Notes: a model not told the origin generated them from the letters alone. Positions 39,100 to 47,575 are shown, counted from the stretch's first letter. The stretch: 64,000 bases of DNA from Rhodovibrio salinarum DSM 9154 (GCF_000515255.1 NZ_KI911559.1:3352693-3416692), one strand, 5' to 3'. Numbers and translations: made by a program.

Positions 39100-40500
39100 T
39101 CAGCAGCGGATCTCGGCGTTGCGCCGGGTGTAGTAGAACCAGGTGAGGCCGACACAGATCAGGTAGAAGGCGATGAAGGCGTAGAGCGCTGTCTCCGCCC
39201 CCCCGGTGAGTGCGATCGAGGAGCCATACGACTTCGGGATGATGAACGCGCCGTAGGCCGCGATCGCGCTGGTGAAGCCGATTGTGGCTGCGGATTCCTT
39301 CTCCGCCTGCCGGGTCTGCTCGCTCTCGTTCAGATGCGGCAGAAGCCGGGGCACCTCCTTACGGAAGATCACCGGGATCATCTGGAAGGTACTGGCGTTG
39401 CCCACGCCAGTGGCGAAGAAGAGCACCATGAACATCGCAAAGAAGCCCCAGAAGGCGCCCGGCTGCTCGCGGATGCCGAGGAAGAACAGAATACCGATCA
39501 CCGCCAGGATCATCGTCACGAAGGTCACCAGCGTGACCCGACCGCCGCCGAACTTATCGGAAACCCAACCCGTTGCCGCCCGGCTGAGCGCGCCCACGAG
39601 CGGACCGAGAAAGACGTATTGCAGGGCGTTCGCGTCCGGGAACTGGTTGGTGGCGAGCAGCGGGAAACCGGCGGAGTAGCCGATGAACGAGCCGAACGTA
39701 CCGGTGTACAGCACACACATGATCCAGTTGTGCTTGCGCTTGAAGATCACCGACTGCTCGCGGAAGGACGCGCGGGCGCTGGCGATGTCGTGCATGCCGA
39801 ACCAAGCCGCCAGCGTGCTGACGATCAGAAACGGCACCCAGACAAAGCCTGCGTTCTGCAGCCAGATCTTGCCGCCTTCGGATAGGGTCTGCGGCTCGCC
39901 GCCCAGGCTGCCGAACACCCCCAGGGTGATCACGATCGGCACCAGGAACTGCATCACCGAGACGCCGGCATTGCCCAGGCCGGCGTTCAAGGCCAGCGCA
40001 TTGCCCTTGGACTTGCGCGGGAAGAAGAAGGAAATGTTCGCCATCGAGGAGGCGAAATTGCCGCCGCCGAAACCACACAGCAGCGCCAGCAGCAGGAATA
40101 TCCCATAGGGCGTCTCCGGCGATTGCACCGCGAACCCGATGCCAATGGCGGGCAGCAACAGCGAAGCCGTGGACACCGCCGTCCAGCGCCGGCCGCCGAA
40201 GATCGGCACCATGAAGGAATAGAAGATACGCAGCGTGGCGCCGGACAGGCCCGGCAGCGCGGCCAGCCAGAACAGTTGGTTGGTGGTGTAGTTGAAGCCG
40301 ATCTGCGGCAGCTTGGCGACGACGACCGACCAGACCAGCCAGACGCAGAAGGCAAGCAACAGGCAGGGGATCGAGATCCAAAGGTTGCGTTGGGCGATTC
40401 GGTGGCCTTCGGCCTGCCAAAAGGCCTCGTCGTCGGGCCGCCAGTCTTGCAGCACCTTGCCCGAATTCGGGCCATTGGCGGTTGGGGCGTGGCTGGACAT
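39100..40500 (-). CDS. narK: MFS nitrate/nitrite transporter, NarK2-type
   Basis: 466-aa major facilitator with 12 or more hydrophobic segments. Signature-like stretches GGGNFASSMANISFFFPR and GLGNAGVSVMQFLVPI correspond to the Gly-rich nitrate signature motifs, and conserved Arg residues line the core helices. It follows a second NarK-type gene by 86 bp. In related bacteria such pairs combine a nitrate/proton symporter and a nitrate/nitrite antiporter; this one resembles the NarK2 type by sequence feel, but type assignment is inference. Confidence 0.9.
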   Translation of the reverse strand: MSSHAPTANGPNSGKVLQDWRPDDEAFWQAEGHRIAQRNLWISIPCLLLAFCVWLVWSVVVAKLPQIGFNYTTNQLFWLAALPGLSGATLRIFYSFMVPIFGGRRWTAVSTASLLLPAIGIGFAVQSPETPYGIFLLLALLCGFGGGNFASSMANISFFFPRKSKGNALALNAGLGNAGVSVMQFLVPIVITLGVFGSLGGEPQTLSEGGKIWLQNAGFVWVPFLIVSTLAAWFGMHDIASARASFREQSVIFKRKHNWIMCVLYTGTFGSFIGYSAGFPLLATNQFPDANALQYVFLGPLVGALSRAATGWVSDKFGGGRVTLVTFVTMILAVIGILFFLGIREQPGAFWGFFAMFMVLFFATGVGNASTFQMIPVIFRKEVPRLLPHLNESEQTRQAEKESAATIGFTSAIAAYGAFIIPKSYGSSIALTGGAETALYAFIAFYLICVGLTWFYYTRRNAEIRC

Positions 40501-40586
40501 ACGTCCACTCCTTGAAATGCGGGAAAGCTTGGTCGCGGGGCAGCCCCGGCGGCACCGTCACGGGCCGCCGGGACCGAAACCCGGGA

Positions 40587-41975
40587 TTAGTTGAAGCGCT
40601 GCTGGGTCGCCCGGGCCGCCTGGAAGCTGCTCCCGGCCGCACGCGCACCCTGACTGACGCGGCTGGTTTGGACCGGCGTGTCCGGCAGGTCCGAGAGCTG
40701 CGTTTCCTCGGCGAGTTGCGGGTACTTGCGCCGCTCCATCAGCCGGATCGCGACGTGCATCCAGATCAGGCTGACCAGCACGATCACGAACATCAGCATG
40801 AAGCTGGTCTGCCAGACGCCCGTCAGATCGAGCAGGCCGCCGAAGGCGATCGGCAGGACGAAGCCCCCCAGGCCGCCGATCATGCCGACCAGACCGCCGA
40901 CCGAGCCGACGTGCTCCGGGTAGTACACCGGGATGTGCTTGTAGACCGCGGCCTTACCGAGCGACATCACGAAGCCGAGCACGACCGCCAGCGTGACGAA
41001 CATCCACAACGGGATCGCCATGGAGAAGCTGACCGGGCCTTCCTTGCCCTGCACCACGTACTCGGTCGCCGGGTAGCTCATGATGAACAGGCAGACCAGC
41101 GACACGACGAACGTGAGGTACATCACGAAACGCGCGCCCAGACGGTCGGACAACCAACCGCCCAGCGCCCGGAAGACCGAGGCCGGCAGGGAGTACAGCG
41201 CCGCCAGCGTGCCGGCGGTCGCCAACGTGACGCCGTAGGCGCCGGTGTAGAAGTTGGGCAGATAAGAGGCGAGCGCAACGAACGCGCCGAAGACGAAGAA
41301 GTAGTAGGTCGCGAAGCGCCACACCTGAACCTTCTTCAGCGGCTCCAGCTGCATCAAGGCTGAGGCCGGCTTCTCGCCGCTCTTGCGGCGGGCGTTCGTG
41401 CCCGGATCTTCCTTGGACAGCAGGAAGAACGCGACCGCCATCACCGCCAGAACGACGGCGTAGACCTGCGCCGTCTGCTCCCAACCGAGCGCGAGCACCA
41501 GGAAGGGGGCGCCGAAGTTGGTCACGGCTGCACCGACGTTGCCCGCGCCGAAGATTCCGAGCGCAGTTCCCTGCTTTTCCTTCTCGAACCATTGCGAGGT
41601 GTAGGCGATGCCAACGATGAACGAGCCACCGGCCAGTCCAACGCCAAGCGCAGCCAGCAGGAAGATCTCGTAGGTGGTCACCATCGAGAGCAGCCAGCAG
41701 GCCACGGCGGTGGTCAGCATTTGCACGGTGAACACCAGCCGCCCGCCGAACTGCTCGGTCCACACGCCTAGAAAAATCCGGCTGATCGAACCGGTCAGAA
41801 CAGGCGTGGCGACCAACAAGCCGAACTGGGTCTCACTCAGGCCCAGATCCTGTTTGATCTTCACGCCGATAATCGAAAAGATGGTCCATACCGCAAAGCA
41901 TACGGTGAAGGACAGCGTGCTGAGGCCGAGCGCGCGAACCTGTTGGCCGCGTGTGACCCCGCTCAGGTCTTTCAT
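40587..41975 (-). CDS. narK: MFS nitrate/nitrite transporter, NarK1-type
   Basis: 462-aa major facilitator with nitrate-porter features (LGVGLAGGSFIVGIAYTSQW; IFGAGNVGAAVTNFGAPFLV). It is shorter in loops than its neighbour and resembles the NarK1 group. It is the first gene of the narK pair, with a consensus FNR box about 122 bp upstream. An extended soluble tail of about 50 residues follows the last helix. Confidence 0.9.
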   Translation of the reverse strand: MKDLSGVTRGQQVRALGLSTLSFTVCFAVWTIFSIIGVKIKQDLGLSETQFGLLVATPVLTGSISRIFLGVWTEQFGGRLVFTVQMLTTAVACWLLSMVTTYEIFLLAALGVGLAGGSFIVGIAYTSQWFEKEKQGTALGIFGAGNVGAAVTNFGAPFLVLALGWEQTAQVYAVVLAVMAVAFFLLSKEDPGTNARRKSGEKPASALMQLEPLKKVQVWRFATYYFFVFGAFVALASYLPNFYTGAYGVTLATAGTLAALYSLPASVFRALGGWLSDRLGARFVMYLTFVVSLVCLFIMSYPATEYVVQGKEGPVSFSMAIPLWMFVTLAVVLGFVMSLGKAAVYKHIPVYYPEHVGSVGGLVGMIGGLGGFVLPIAFGGLLDLTGVWQTSFMLMFVIVLVSLIWMHVAIRLMERRKYPQLAEETQLSDLPDTPVQTSRVSQGARAAGSSFQAARATQQRFN

Positions 41976-42096
41976 GTCTGTCTCCCGTCTGACCCTAAGG
42001 GGATCGCGAAGTTTGGCATTTCGCGGAGTCGCCCGCCTGAATTGCGTCTGGCGGGCCGTCGGGTTCGGACCCTGCGCCGCCCCACATGACAGACAC

Positions 42097-42110
42097 TTGA
42101 TTCACATCAA
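42097..42110 (-). promoter_or_regulatory. Consensus FNR-type box upstream of the narK pair
   Basis: TTGAT-TCAC-ATCAA matches the FNR/ANR consensus exactly and lies 122 bp before the first narK ATG, in the divergent region shared with the Crp/Fnr regulator. Confidence 0.8.
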
Positions 42111-42211
42111 CGGCACCTGATAACTGATTCTACTTGGATGTACTTTTGATCCTCACCGCTAACCAAAATAACGCGCAGCACGGAAGCAATTGATGGACGC
42201 CACGGGAATAT

Positions 42212-42225
42212 TTGATGTTCATCAC
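42212..42225 (+). promoter_or_regulatory. FNR-type box upstream of the Crp/Fnr regulator
   Basis: TTGAT-GTTC-ATCAC, one mismatch from consensus, 43 bp before the regulator ATG. A start site 41.5 bp downstream would fall almost on the ribosome-binding site, so it may act as a repressor site or on the divergent narK promoter instead. Confidence 0.6.
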
Positions 42226-42267
42226 ACCCTCGGCAGCCATGCTGCATTTCCGCTGGCGGGGTGAGGC

Positions 42268-42984
42268 ATGATTCGCGAAGACGATATCGAGGCGCTGCGC
42301 CGTCTGACGCCTTTCTCCGAAATGACCGAGGAGAACCTGCAAGCCCTCGTGCGCGCCAGCTACTTGCAGCGATTCCCGGCAGCCACTCAGTTGATCGAGG
42401 AAGGCGACCGGGCGGACATGCTGCACATCCTGCTCGACGGCGTTGTGGAGCTCTACGGCAGCTTCAAGGACCGGGAAAGCACGATGATCATCATGCATCC
42501 GGTGCGCGCCTTCATCCTGGCGGCGATCGTGCAGGACCTGCCCTACCTGATGTCCGCGCGGACCATCTCGCCAGCGCGCATCTTGATGATCCCAGCCCCG
42601 ATGGCACACGCATTGTTGCGCGAGGACCCGGCGTTCAATGATGCCATGATGCGCGCACTGGCCGAGGAGTTCCGGCGCGTGATGAAGGGGCTGAAATCGC
42701 AAAAGCTGCGCGACGGCACGGAACGGATCGCCGCGTATTTCCTGGAGCTACGGCACAAGGCCGACAATGCCGACGTCGTGCGCCTGCCAGCCGACCGTAA
42801 AACGATCGCCACCTATCTGGGCATGACCCGGGAAAACCTGTCCCGCAGCCTACAGACCGTCCGCGACCATGGTGCTGTTGTGCGCGGCAATGAGGTGCAT
42901 TTCCGCGATATCGACAAGCTGCGCGCCCTGGCGCAGCCATCCCGGCTGATCGACAACGTCGACCCGGACCCCGAGCGTACCTGA
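42268..42984 (+). CDS. Crp/Fnr-family regulator without Fe-S cysteines (Dnr/NarR type)
   Basis: 238 aa: cyclic-nucleotide-like sensor fold (about residues 10-130), long dimerisation helix, then a C-terminal helix-turn-helix (RKTIATYLGMTRENLSRSLQ). The recognition helix has E-x-x-S-R as in FNR, predicting binding to TTGAT-type half sites, which are present upstream. There is no cysteine cluster at the N-terminus, so it should not sense oxygen through an Fe-S cluster; heme-based NO sensing (Dnr) or nitrate/nitrite response (NarR) are alternatives. It is transcribed divergently from the narK genes. Confidence 0.88.
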   Translation: MIREDDIEALRRLTPFSEMTEENLQALVRASYLQRFPAATQLIEEGDRADMLHILLDGVVELYGSFKDRESTMIIMHPVRAFILAAIVQDLPYLMSARTISPARILMIPAPMAHALLREDPAFNDAMMRALAEEFRRVMKGLKSQKLRDGTERIAAYFLELRHKADNADVVRLPADRKTIATYLGMTRENLSRSLQTVRDHGAVVRGNEVHFRDIDKLRALAQPSRLIDNVDPDPERT

Positions 42985-42998
42985 AAGAAAGGCCCACC

Positions 42999-43328
42999 AT
43001 GTCGACCAACAGCAAGCTTCCCACCGCCGCCCAACAGATCGCCCAATATCATCCGGACGTCTGGGATGCCTACGAGCAGCTGGGCAAGGCGGTTGCCGAG
43101 GCCGGCCCGCTGGACGCACGCACCATCCATCTGGTGAAGATCGCCGCGGCGATCGCCCAACGCTCGGAAGGCGCCACGCACTCGCACGTCCGCCGGGCGC
43201 TGGAAGCCGGGGTAAGCGCGGCGGAAATCCGCCACGTCAGCATGCTGCTCGCCCCCACCTCCGGCTTCCCGCAAGCGGTCGCGGGACGCACTTGGATCGA
43301 GGATATCCTGGCCGAGCAGGACACCTAG
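42999..43328 (+). CDS. Carboxymuconolactone decarboxylase/AhpD-like protein without the Cys pair
   Basis: 109-aa all-helical protein starting 14 bp after the regulator, so probably co-transcribed. It has the family core (LVKIAAAIAQRSEGATHSHV, ALEAGVSAAEIRHV). The C-x2-C pair that gives AhpD relatives peroxidase or disulphide activity is absent; the position reads EGATHSH. Similar Cys-less versions occur near nitrate reductase genes, but their role is unknown to me. Confidence 0.8.
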   Translation: MSTNSKLPTAAQQIAQYHPDVWDAYEQLGKAVAEAGPLDARTIHLVKIAAAIAQRSEGATHSHVRRALEAGVSAAEIRHVSMLLAPTSGFPQAVAGRTWIEDILAEQDT

Positions 43329-43420
43329 TCGCCTTCGGTGCGAAATCACCCTGTCGTGGCGCCGGGGCGCGACTTGGGGCACATTCCGACAGTAGACAGG
43401 CGTGATCCCAGGAGTGCGCG

Positions 43421-43747
43421 ATGACCAGCCGCCGCCGTTTCTTCCTCTCCAGCGCCGCCATGGCCATCGCCGCCGGCGTGCCGGTCAGTGCCAGCGCGTT
43501 CCGCCGCGTCGACCCAACGCCTGAGGCCCAACGCGGCTACCAGGCCGCGTGTTCGTCAAGCCGCTATCATGAGGATCTGATCGACCAGGTTGTGCAGAAT
43601 CTCGAGAAGCAGGGAATGGAGATCGGCGAAAGCGACGTCCGCAATCTGCTGGCGGCACGGACCTGTCCCTGGTGCGGCTGCTCCGTCGCAACCCGCACGC
43701 GCCCGACGCCGGAATCAGGCGAACGCCCCGCCGGTACTGACAGTTAA
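43421..43747 (+). CDS. Small Tat-exported Cys-rich protein
   Basis: 108 aa. The N-terminus MTSRRRFFLSSAAMAIAAG has a twin-arginine motif and hydrophobic core, with cleavage after about residue 26. The mature part has an isolated Cys (AACSSSRYH) and a CPWCGC cluster near residue 82, suggesting metal or redox function in the periplasm. No family recognised. Its last 33 bp overlap the end of the convergent DUF1826 gene. Confidence 0.65.
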   Translation: MTSRRRFFLSSAAMAIAAGVPVSASAFRRVDPTPEAQRGYQAACSSSRYHEDLIDQVVQNLEKQGMEIGESDVRNLLAARTCPWCGCSVATRTRPTPESGERPAGTDS

Positions 43748-44413
43748 GACCAGCCGGTGGTTGTCGTTCCCCTGCGCTGGGGGGGGGGAACGATGCAGCA
43801 AGCCAGGCGACTGCGTGTCAGGCGTCCGCCCGCGAAACAGTGCGATCGACCGGGTTGGCACCTGACGGATCAGATGGGGGGCAGCTTCCAGCACGGACGT
43901 AACTTCCGGGCCGCCGGTGCCGCGCACCGACGTCTCCGGCGCGACCCATTGTGTGCCCGGGCCGCGGTAGGTGCACAGCAGCCGCATGGACAGGCGATCG
44001 ACGTGGAAATAGCGGCACGCATCGTCGTCGATCGCAGCAAGCCGGACGTGCATGCGCCCGCCCCCGGTCACGGCGGCATAACGGCAACACAAGCCGGCGA
44101 TGTCGCTCTCCAGCCATCGGCCCATCGCGCTGCCCGCCAGCGCCGACCGATCGATCGCCGCTCGGGCCTCGGCCCGCACGGACACCACGCCGCCCAGCAC
44201 GTCGAAGGCCGGCAGACCGTCGAAGGCCAGCCGGTCGAGCTCCCGGGCGACGCAGTCCGCGATCTGGCGGTGCCATAACGCCAGGACGCAGGCCTCCTCG
44301 CGCGCGGCGAACAGAATAGAGCCACGCGGGCCGACACGCACGTAGGCGCCTGACATAACCCGACGGTCGATCGGGCCGCCGGACGTCGCCAAGTTCTTCG
44401 GTATCTCATTCAT
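43715..44413 (-). CDS. DUF1826 family protein
   Basis: 232 aa from ATG 44413 (MNEIPKNLATSG), overlapping the upstream small gene by 8 bp. The segment RYFHVDRLSMRLLCTYRGPG, then TQWV, is the family hallmark; a conserved HVD and Cys residues suggest metal binding. DUF1826 genes often sit near zinc-uptake loci, as here. A ten-C homopolymer (43779-43788 on the plus strand as G) lies in the last 30 codons, so the C-terminal tail depends on tract length. Confidence 0.8.
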   Translation of the reverse strand: MNEIPKNLATSGGPIDRRVMSGAYVRVGPRGSILFAAREEACVLALWHRQIADCVARELDRLAFDGLPAFDVLGGVVSVRAEARAAIDRSALAGSAMGRWLESDIAGLCCRYAAVTGGGRMHVRLAAIDDDACRYFHVDRLSMRLLCTYRGPGTQWVAPETSVRGTGGPEVTSVLEAAPHLIRQVPTRSIALFRGRTPDTQSPGLLHRSPPPAQGNDNHRLVLTVSTGGAFA

Positions 44414-44669
44414 GCCACTTGTGTCTCCATGGCACCGGCGCCGGCGAGGCGCCCGGGTTGCGCGCGGCCCCGAAGCGGGTGCGTGGCGTCGACCGACGAG
44501 CAGTCGCCAACGCGCGCAGAACGTCGGCGCGTTGGAGGCCGTCGCGACGCCGCAGCAAAGCGGCGATCGGATCGTCGAGCAGCGCGGCCAAGCTCGGTTC
44601 CCGGCCTGCATACCGCCAGCGTGTATTCATCTCGTTCGATGCCAGCTGCTTATCGCGATCGTCTGTCAT
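44406..44669 (-). CDS. Small hypothetical protein upstream of DUF1826
   Basis: 87 aa from ATG 44669; a later ATG at 44630 is possible. The core SLAALLDDPIAALLRRRDGL resembles small alphaproteobacterial proteins with a DPI..LL..RDG motif, function unknown. The tail is basic and Pro-rich. It overlaps the DUF1826 start by 8 bp, so they are translationally coupled. Confidence 0.6.
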   Translation of the reverse strand: MTDDRDKQLASNEMNTRWRYAGREPSLAALLDDPIAALLRRRDGLQRADVLRALATARRSTPRTRFGAARNPGASPAPVPWRHKWHE

Positions 44670-44731
44670 GACCATCCGAGCCGGGTCACGTCCGCCCGTC
44701 CGGGAGACAGGACAGACGTGACCCAAGACCG

Positions 44732-44872
44732 TTAAAGCGTCAGCTGCAGGCGCAGCAGACCCGTATCGACCGTCTCGTCTTGACCGCCCGGTTCGTCGGT
44801 CTCGCTGTGCAGATAGTTGACGCTCATCTTCACCAGCGTGTTGCGGCGGTGTGCTGCAGGCTCGAAAGGCAT
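44732..44872 (-). pseudogene. Remnant 3' end of an outer-membrane beta-barrel protein gene
   Basis: 46 codons (MPFEPAAHRRNTLVKMSVNY, then LHSETDEP..., ending DTGLLRLQLTL). Alternating hydrophobic residues and the final strand resemble the C-terminal strands of an outer-membrane barrel, but there is no room for the rest of the gene before znuA. A putative Zur box lies only about 10 nt before the ATG. I read this as a deletion that fused a Zur-regulated promoter to the last strands of a zinc-related outer-membrane protein; a genuine short ORF is the alternative. Confidence 0.5.
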
Positions 44873-44881
44873 CTTAATTCC

Positions 44882-44898
44882 AATGTTATATCGTTACT
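44882..44898. promoter_or_regulatory. Putative Zur box between znuA and the barrel remnant
   Basis: AATGTTATATCGTTACT is an imperfect palindrome (AA-G-TATA-C-TT pattern) resembling alphaproteobacterial Zur operators, and shares ACGATATAAC with the site in the znuA-zur gap. Confidence 0.55.
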
Positions 44899-44910
44899 TT
44901 CGATATCTCC

Positions 44911-44951
44911 AAAAACGCCCGGAGGCGCCGCGCGGGACGGCACCCCCGGGC
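44911..44951 (-). terminator. Intrinsic terminator after znuA
   Basis: On the minus strand GCCCGGGGGTGCCG pairs with CGGCGCCTCCGGGC with few mismatches, followed by GTTTTT. It lies 13 nt after the znuA stop. Confidence 0.75.
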
Positions 44952-44963
44952 TGTTGCGTTGGC

Positions 44964-46118
44964 TTATTCCTGGGCGGACAAGCAGTTGCGCAGGTCGGTC
45001 GCCAAATCGCGCATGGTCTGTGGGTAGGCGTCCGGTCCGGCCGTGTGGTCCACGCCCAGCGGGTCGAGCGTGCCGATCCGTGCCTGCGTGTTTTCAACGA
45101 CCGTCGCCACCAAATCCGGGGCGAACTGCGGCTCCCGGAAGACGCAGCGGGCATCGAGCTCGGTGATCTTGTCCCGCACCTCGGTCAGCCGCTTTGCCCC
45201 CGGCTTACGCTCCGGGCTCAGGGTGATCGACCCGACCGCATTGGTGGCATAGTGCTGCTCGAAGTAATGGTAGGCATCGTGGAAGACGACGTAAGGTACG
45301 TCCTGCACCGGCGCGATCGTCTCCGCGATCGTGGCATCGAGTTCGGCGATCCGCTGCACCGCGGCTTCCGCGTTCGCTTGGTAGGTTTCGGCGTGCGCCG
45401 GATCCAGTTCGGCAAGCCGGTCCGCCAGCGCCTGCAGGATCAGCTGTGCGTTATCGGGATCGAGCCAGACGTGCGGATCCAGTTCGTCCTCTGGAATCCC
45501 CTGGACCTCGCCGCCGGCATGATCGTGCCCCTCGCCAGCATGCGCTTCGTGCGCATGGCCGTGATCATGCTCGTCCGCATGGTCGTGGGCATCAGCATGG
45601 TCGTGGGCGGCGGGGTCGTCCTGCTCATGCCCGTGCGCCTCCTCGGCTTCGTGGGCATGCTCTTCATGATCATGACCGTCGTGGTCATGATCTTCGTGAT
45701 CGTGCGCATCGTGCCCTCCGCTGCCATGGTCGTGGGCGTGCCCTTCCCAGGCGCCGCCTTCGCGGGTGCGCAGCAGGTTCAAGCCGTCCAGATGCAGCAG
45801 CGGAAAGGAGGCGGACTCTTGCGCAATGTTGCGCACGGGGCGCACTAGGAAGGATTCCAGACTCGGGCCGACCCAGACGACGAGGTCAGCGCCCTCGAGC
45901 GCGCCGGCGTCGGATGGGGTCAGCGAATAGGTGTGCGGCGATTGCCCGGCCTCGACCAGCAGGCGCGGCGTGCCGACGCCGTCCATCACGGCGCTGACCA
46001 GGCTGTGCACGGGCTTCACGGTCGCGACCACCTCGGGCGCGGCCTTGGCCGGCCCAGCAAGCGCGGACGCGGCCAGCAGGCTGGTCGCCAGCCAGGCGGC
46101 GCGATGCGGGGTGCGCAT
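44964..46118 (-). CDS. znuA: Zinc ABC transporter substrate-binding protein with long His-rich loop
   Basis: Periplasmic zinc-binding protein, 384 aa. Signal peptide about residues 1-26. Zinc ligand positions H62 (SPHTYSLTPSD), H216 (LDPHVWLDP), the FHDAYHYFEQHY His and the C-terminal GVDHTAG Asp fit the ZnuA family. Between them, residues 127-200 are an Asp/His/Glu-rich loop with 25 histidines, longer than in many homologues. It is divergent from zur, with a Zur box between them. Confidence 0.96.
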   Translation of the reverse strand: MRTPHRAAWLATSLLAASALAGPAKAAPEVVATVKPVHSLVSAVMDGVGTPRLLVEAGQSPHTYSLTPSDAGALEGADLVVWVGPSLESFLVRPVRNIAQESASFPLLHLDGLNLLRTREGGAWEGHAHDHGSGGHDAHDHEDHDHDGHDHEEHAHEAEEAHGHEQDDPAAHDHADAHDHADEHDHGHAHEAHAGEGHDHAGGEVQGIPEDELDPHVWLDPDNAQLILQALADRLAELDPAHAETYQANAEAAVQRIAELDATIAETIAPVQDVPYVVFHDAYHYFEQHYATNAVGSITLSPERKPGAKRLTEVRDKITELDARCVFREPQFAPDLVATVVENTQARIGTLDPLGVDHTAGPDAYPQTMRDLATDLRNCLSAQE

Positions 46119-46160
46119 GCGTACCTCCGTTGGTGGGATGTTGAATTCGACGGACGATCA

Positions 46161-46180
46161 AGATACGATATAACGTGTCT
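46161..46180. promoter_or_regulatory. Putative Zur box in the znuA-zur divergent region
   Basis: AGATACGATATAACGTGTCT is palindromic at 16 of 20 positions. Lying between divergent znuA and zur, it would control both, matching known Zur regulation. Confidence 0.7.
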
Positions 46181-46203
46181 ACGTCAACCCGATGGAGACG
46201 GCG

Positions 46204-46719
46204 ATGGAGTCCTCGCAAACGCGCGCGGCGTTCGACCAGCACGAGCACGACCACCGCGACTGTATCGACGCCGCGCTGACGGTCGCCCAGGAAATCTGTG
46301 CGCGCGACGGCGCGCAGCTGACCAAGACCCGCCGCCGGGTGCTCGAGCTGATCTGGGCGCACCGCAAGCCGGTCGGCGCCTACCAGCTACTCGACGACCT
46401 GTCGCGCGAACGCGGCCGGGTCGCCCCGCCAACCGTCTACCGCGCGATCGACTTCCTGCTCGACCATGGCCTGATCCACCGGATCGAGAGCCTCAACGCC
46501 TTCATCGGCTGCCACCACCCGCGCGAAACCCACACCGGCTGCTTCCTGATCTGCCGCGCCTGTGGCGCCACCGCCGAGCTGGAAGACCCCAAACTGGACC
46601 GCGCGCTCAACGACGCCGCCGCCAACCTCGCCTTCCAGGTCGAACGCCGAACCGTCGAAATGCGCGGGCTTTGCCCTGTCTGCGCGCAGACCGCCGAAGG
46701 ATCCCAGTTTGCGCACTGA
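46204..46719 (+). CDS. zur: Zinc uptake regulator (Fur family)
   Basis: Zinc-responsive repressor, 171 aa from ATG 46204, chosen because GGAG lies 6 nt upstream; an ATG four codons earlier lacks a site. Fur-family features: winged helix with RRRVLELIWAHRKPVGAYQL and PPTVYRAIDFLLDHGLIHR, His-rich metal region HHPRETHTGCFLICRACG, and a second C-x2-C (CPVC) for the structural zinc. First gene of zur-znuC-znuB. Confidence 0.95.
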   Translation: MESSQTRAAFDQHEHDHRDCIDAALTVAQEICARDGAQLTKTRRRVLELIWAHRKPVGAYQLLDDLSRERGRVAPPTVYRAIDFLLDHGLIHRIESLNAFIGCHHPRETHTGCFLICRACGATAELEDPKLDRALNDAAANLAFQVERRTVEMRGLCPVCAQTAEGSQFAH

Positions 46720-47575
46720 CAAGACCGACCTCCAGGCAGCCGAACGCCCGGCTACGCGGCCATCCGATCCCTCAAGCCAAACGCCGCTGATCGAGGTCAG
46801 TGATGTCAGCCTGCAGTTCGACGGCACGGCGGTATTGGAGCATGTCGACCTGAGCCTACACGCGGGAGAGGTCGTCACGCTGATCGGCCCCAACGGGGCG
46901 GGCAAGACCACCCTGCTGCGCATCGCCCTCGGCCTGACGAAGCCGACCACAGGCCGCGTCTGGCGCAAGCCGGGGCTCGCCTTCGGCTACGTGCCGCAAC
47001 GCTTCGCCGTCGACCCGACCCTGCCACTGACGGTCGGGCGCTTCCTGTCGCTGCCGCGGCGGCGGGCGCGCCGGGAGATCGAGCTCGCGCTTGAAGAGGT
47101 CGGCGTCCCGGACCTGCTCGGACGTGAATTGTCGACCCTGTCGGGGGGCGAGTTCCAGCGGATCATGCTGGCCCGGGCGCTGCTACGCCGGCCGGACGTG
47201 CTGGTACTGGACGAACCGCTGCAGGGGGTCGACGTCACCGGTCAGACCGCCCTGTTCAAGCTGATCAATCAATTGCGCAAAAGTCACGGCTTTGCCGTCC
47301 TGATGGTCAGTCACGATCTGCACCTGGTGATGCGCCAAACCGACCAAGTGCTGTGCCTGAACCATCACGTCTGCTGCCGCGGCGAACCGGAATCCGTCAG
47401 TCAGCACCCGGACTATCAGCGGCTGTTCGGTCACGAGGCTGCCCGCACGCTGGCGGTCTACGCCCATGCCCACGACCATGCTCAAGACCACACCCACGAC
47501 GCCCACGGCGCGGTCGTCCCGCTGGACGGCACCGACGTGCCAGCACATCGGCACAACGAAAACGGCCAGCCATGA
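46709..47575 (+). CDS. znuC: Zinc ABC transporter ATP-binding protein
   Basis: ATPase of the Znu system, 288 aa if the TTG at 46709 is the start (GAAGGA 6 nt upstream, overlapping the zur stop); the frame is open further upstream inside zur. Walker A GPNGAGKTT, signature LSGGEFQR, Walker B VLVLDEP and H-loop SHD are present. The C-terminal tail is His-rich (AHAHDHAQDHTHDAHG), possibly handling zinc. It overlaps znuB. Confidence 0.93.
   Translation: MRTDKTDLQAAERPATRPSDPSSQTPLIEVSDVSLQFDGTAVLEHVDLSLHAGEVVTLIGPNGAGKTTLLRIALGLTKPTTGRVWRKPGLAFGYVPQRFAVDPTLPLTVGRFLSLPRRRARREIELALEEVGVPDLLGRELSTLSGGEFQRIMLARALLRRPDVLVLDEPLQGVDVTGQTALFKLINQLRKSHGFAVLMVSHDLHLVMRQTDQVLCLNHHVCCRGEPESVSQHPDYQRLFGHEAARTLAVYAHAHDHAQDHTHDAHGAVVPLDGTDVPAHRHNENGQP

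Noticed and set aside
42130-42702. 190-codon minus-strand frame over the Crp/Fnr regulator
   Set aside because: Antisense to a well-supported regulator with a helix-turn-helix motif.
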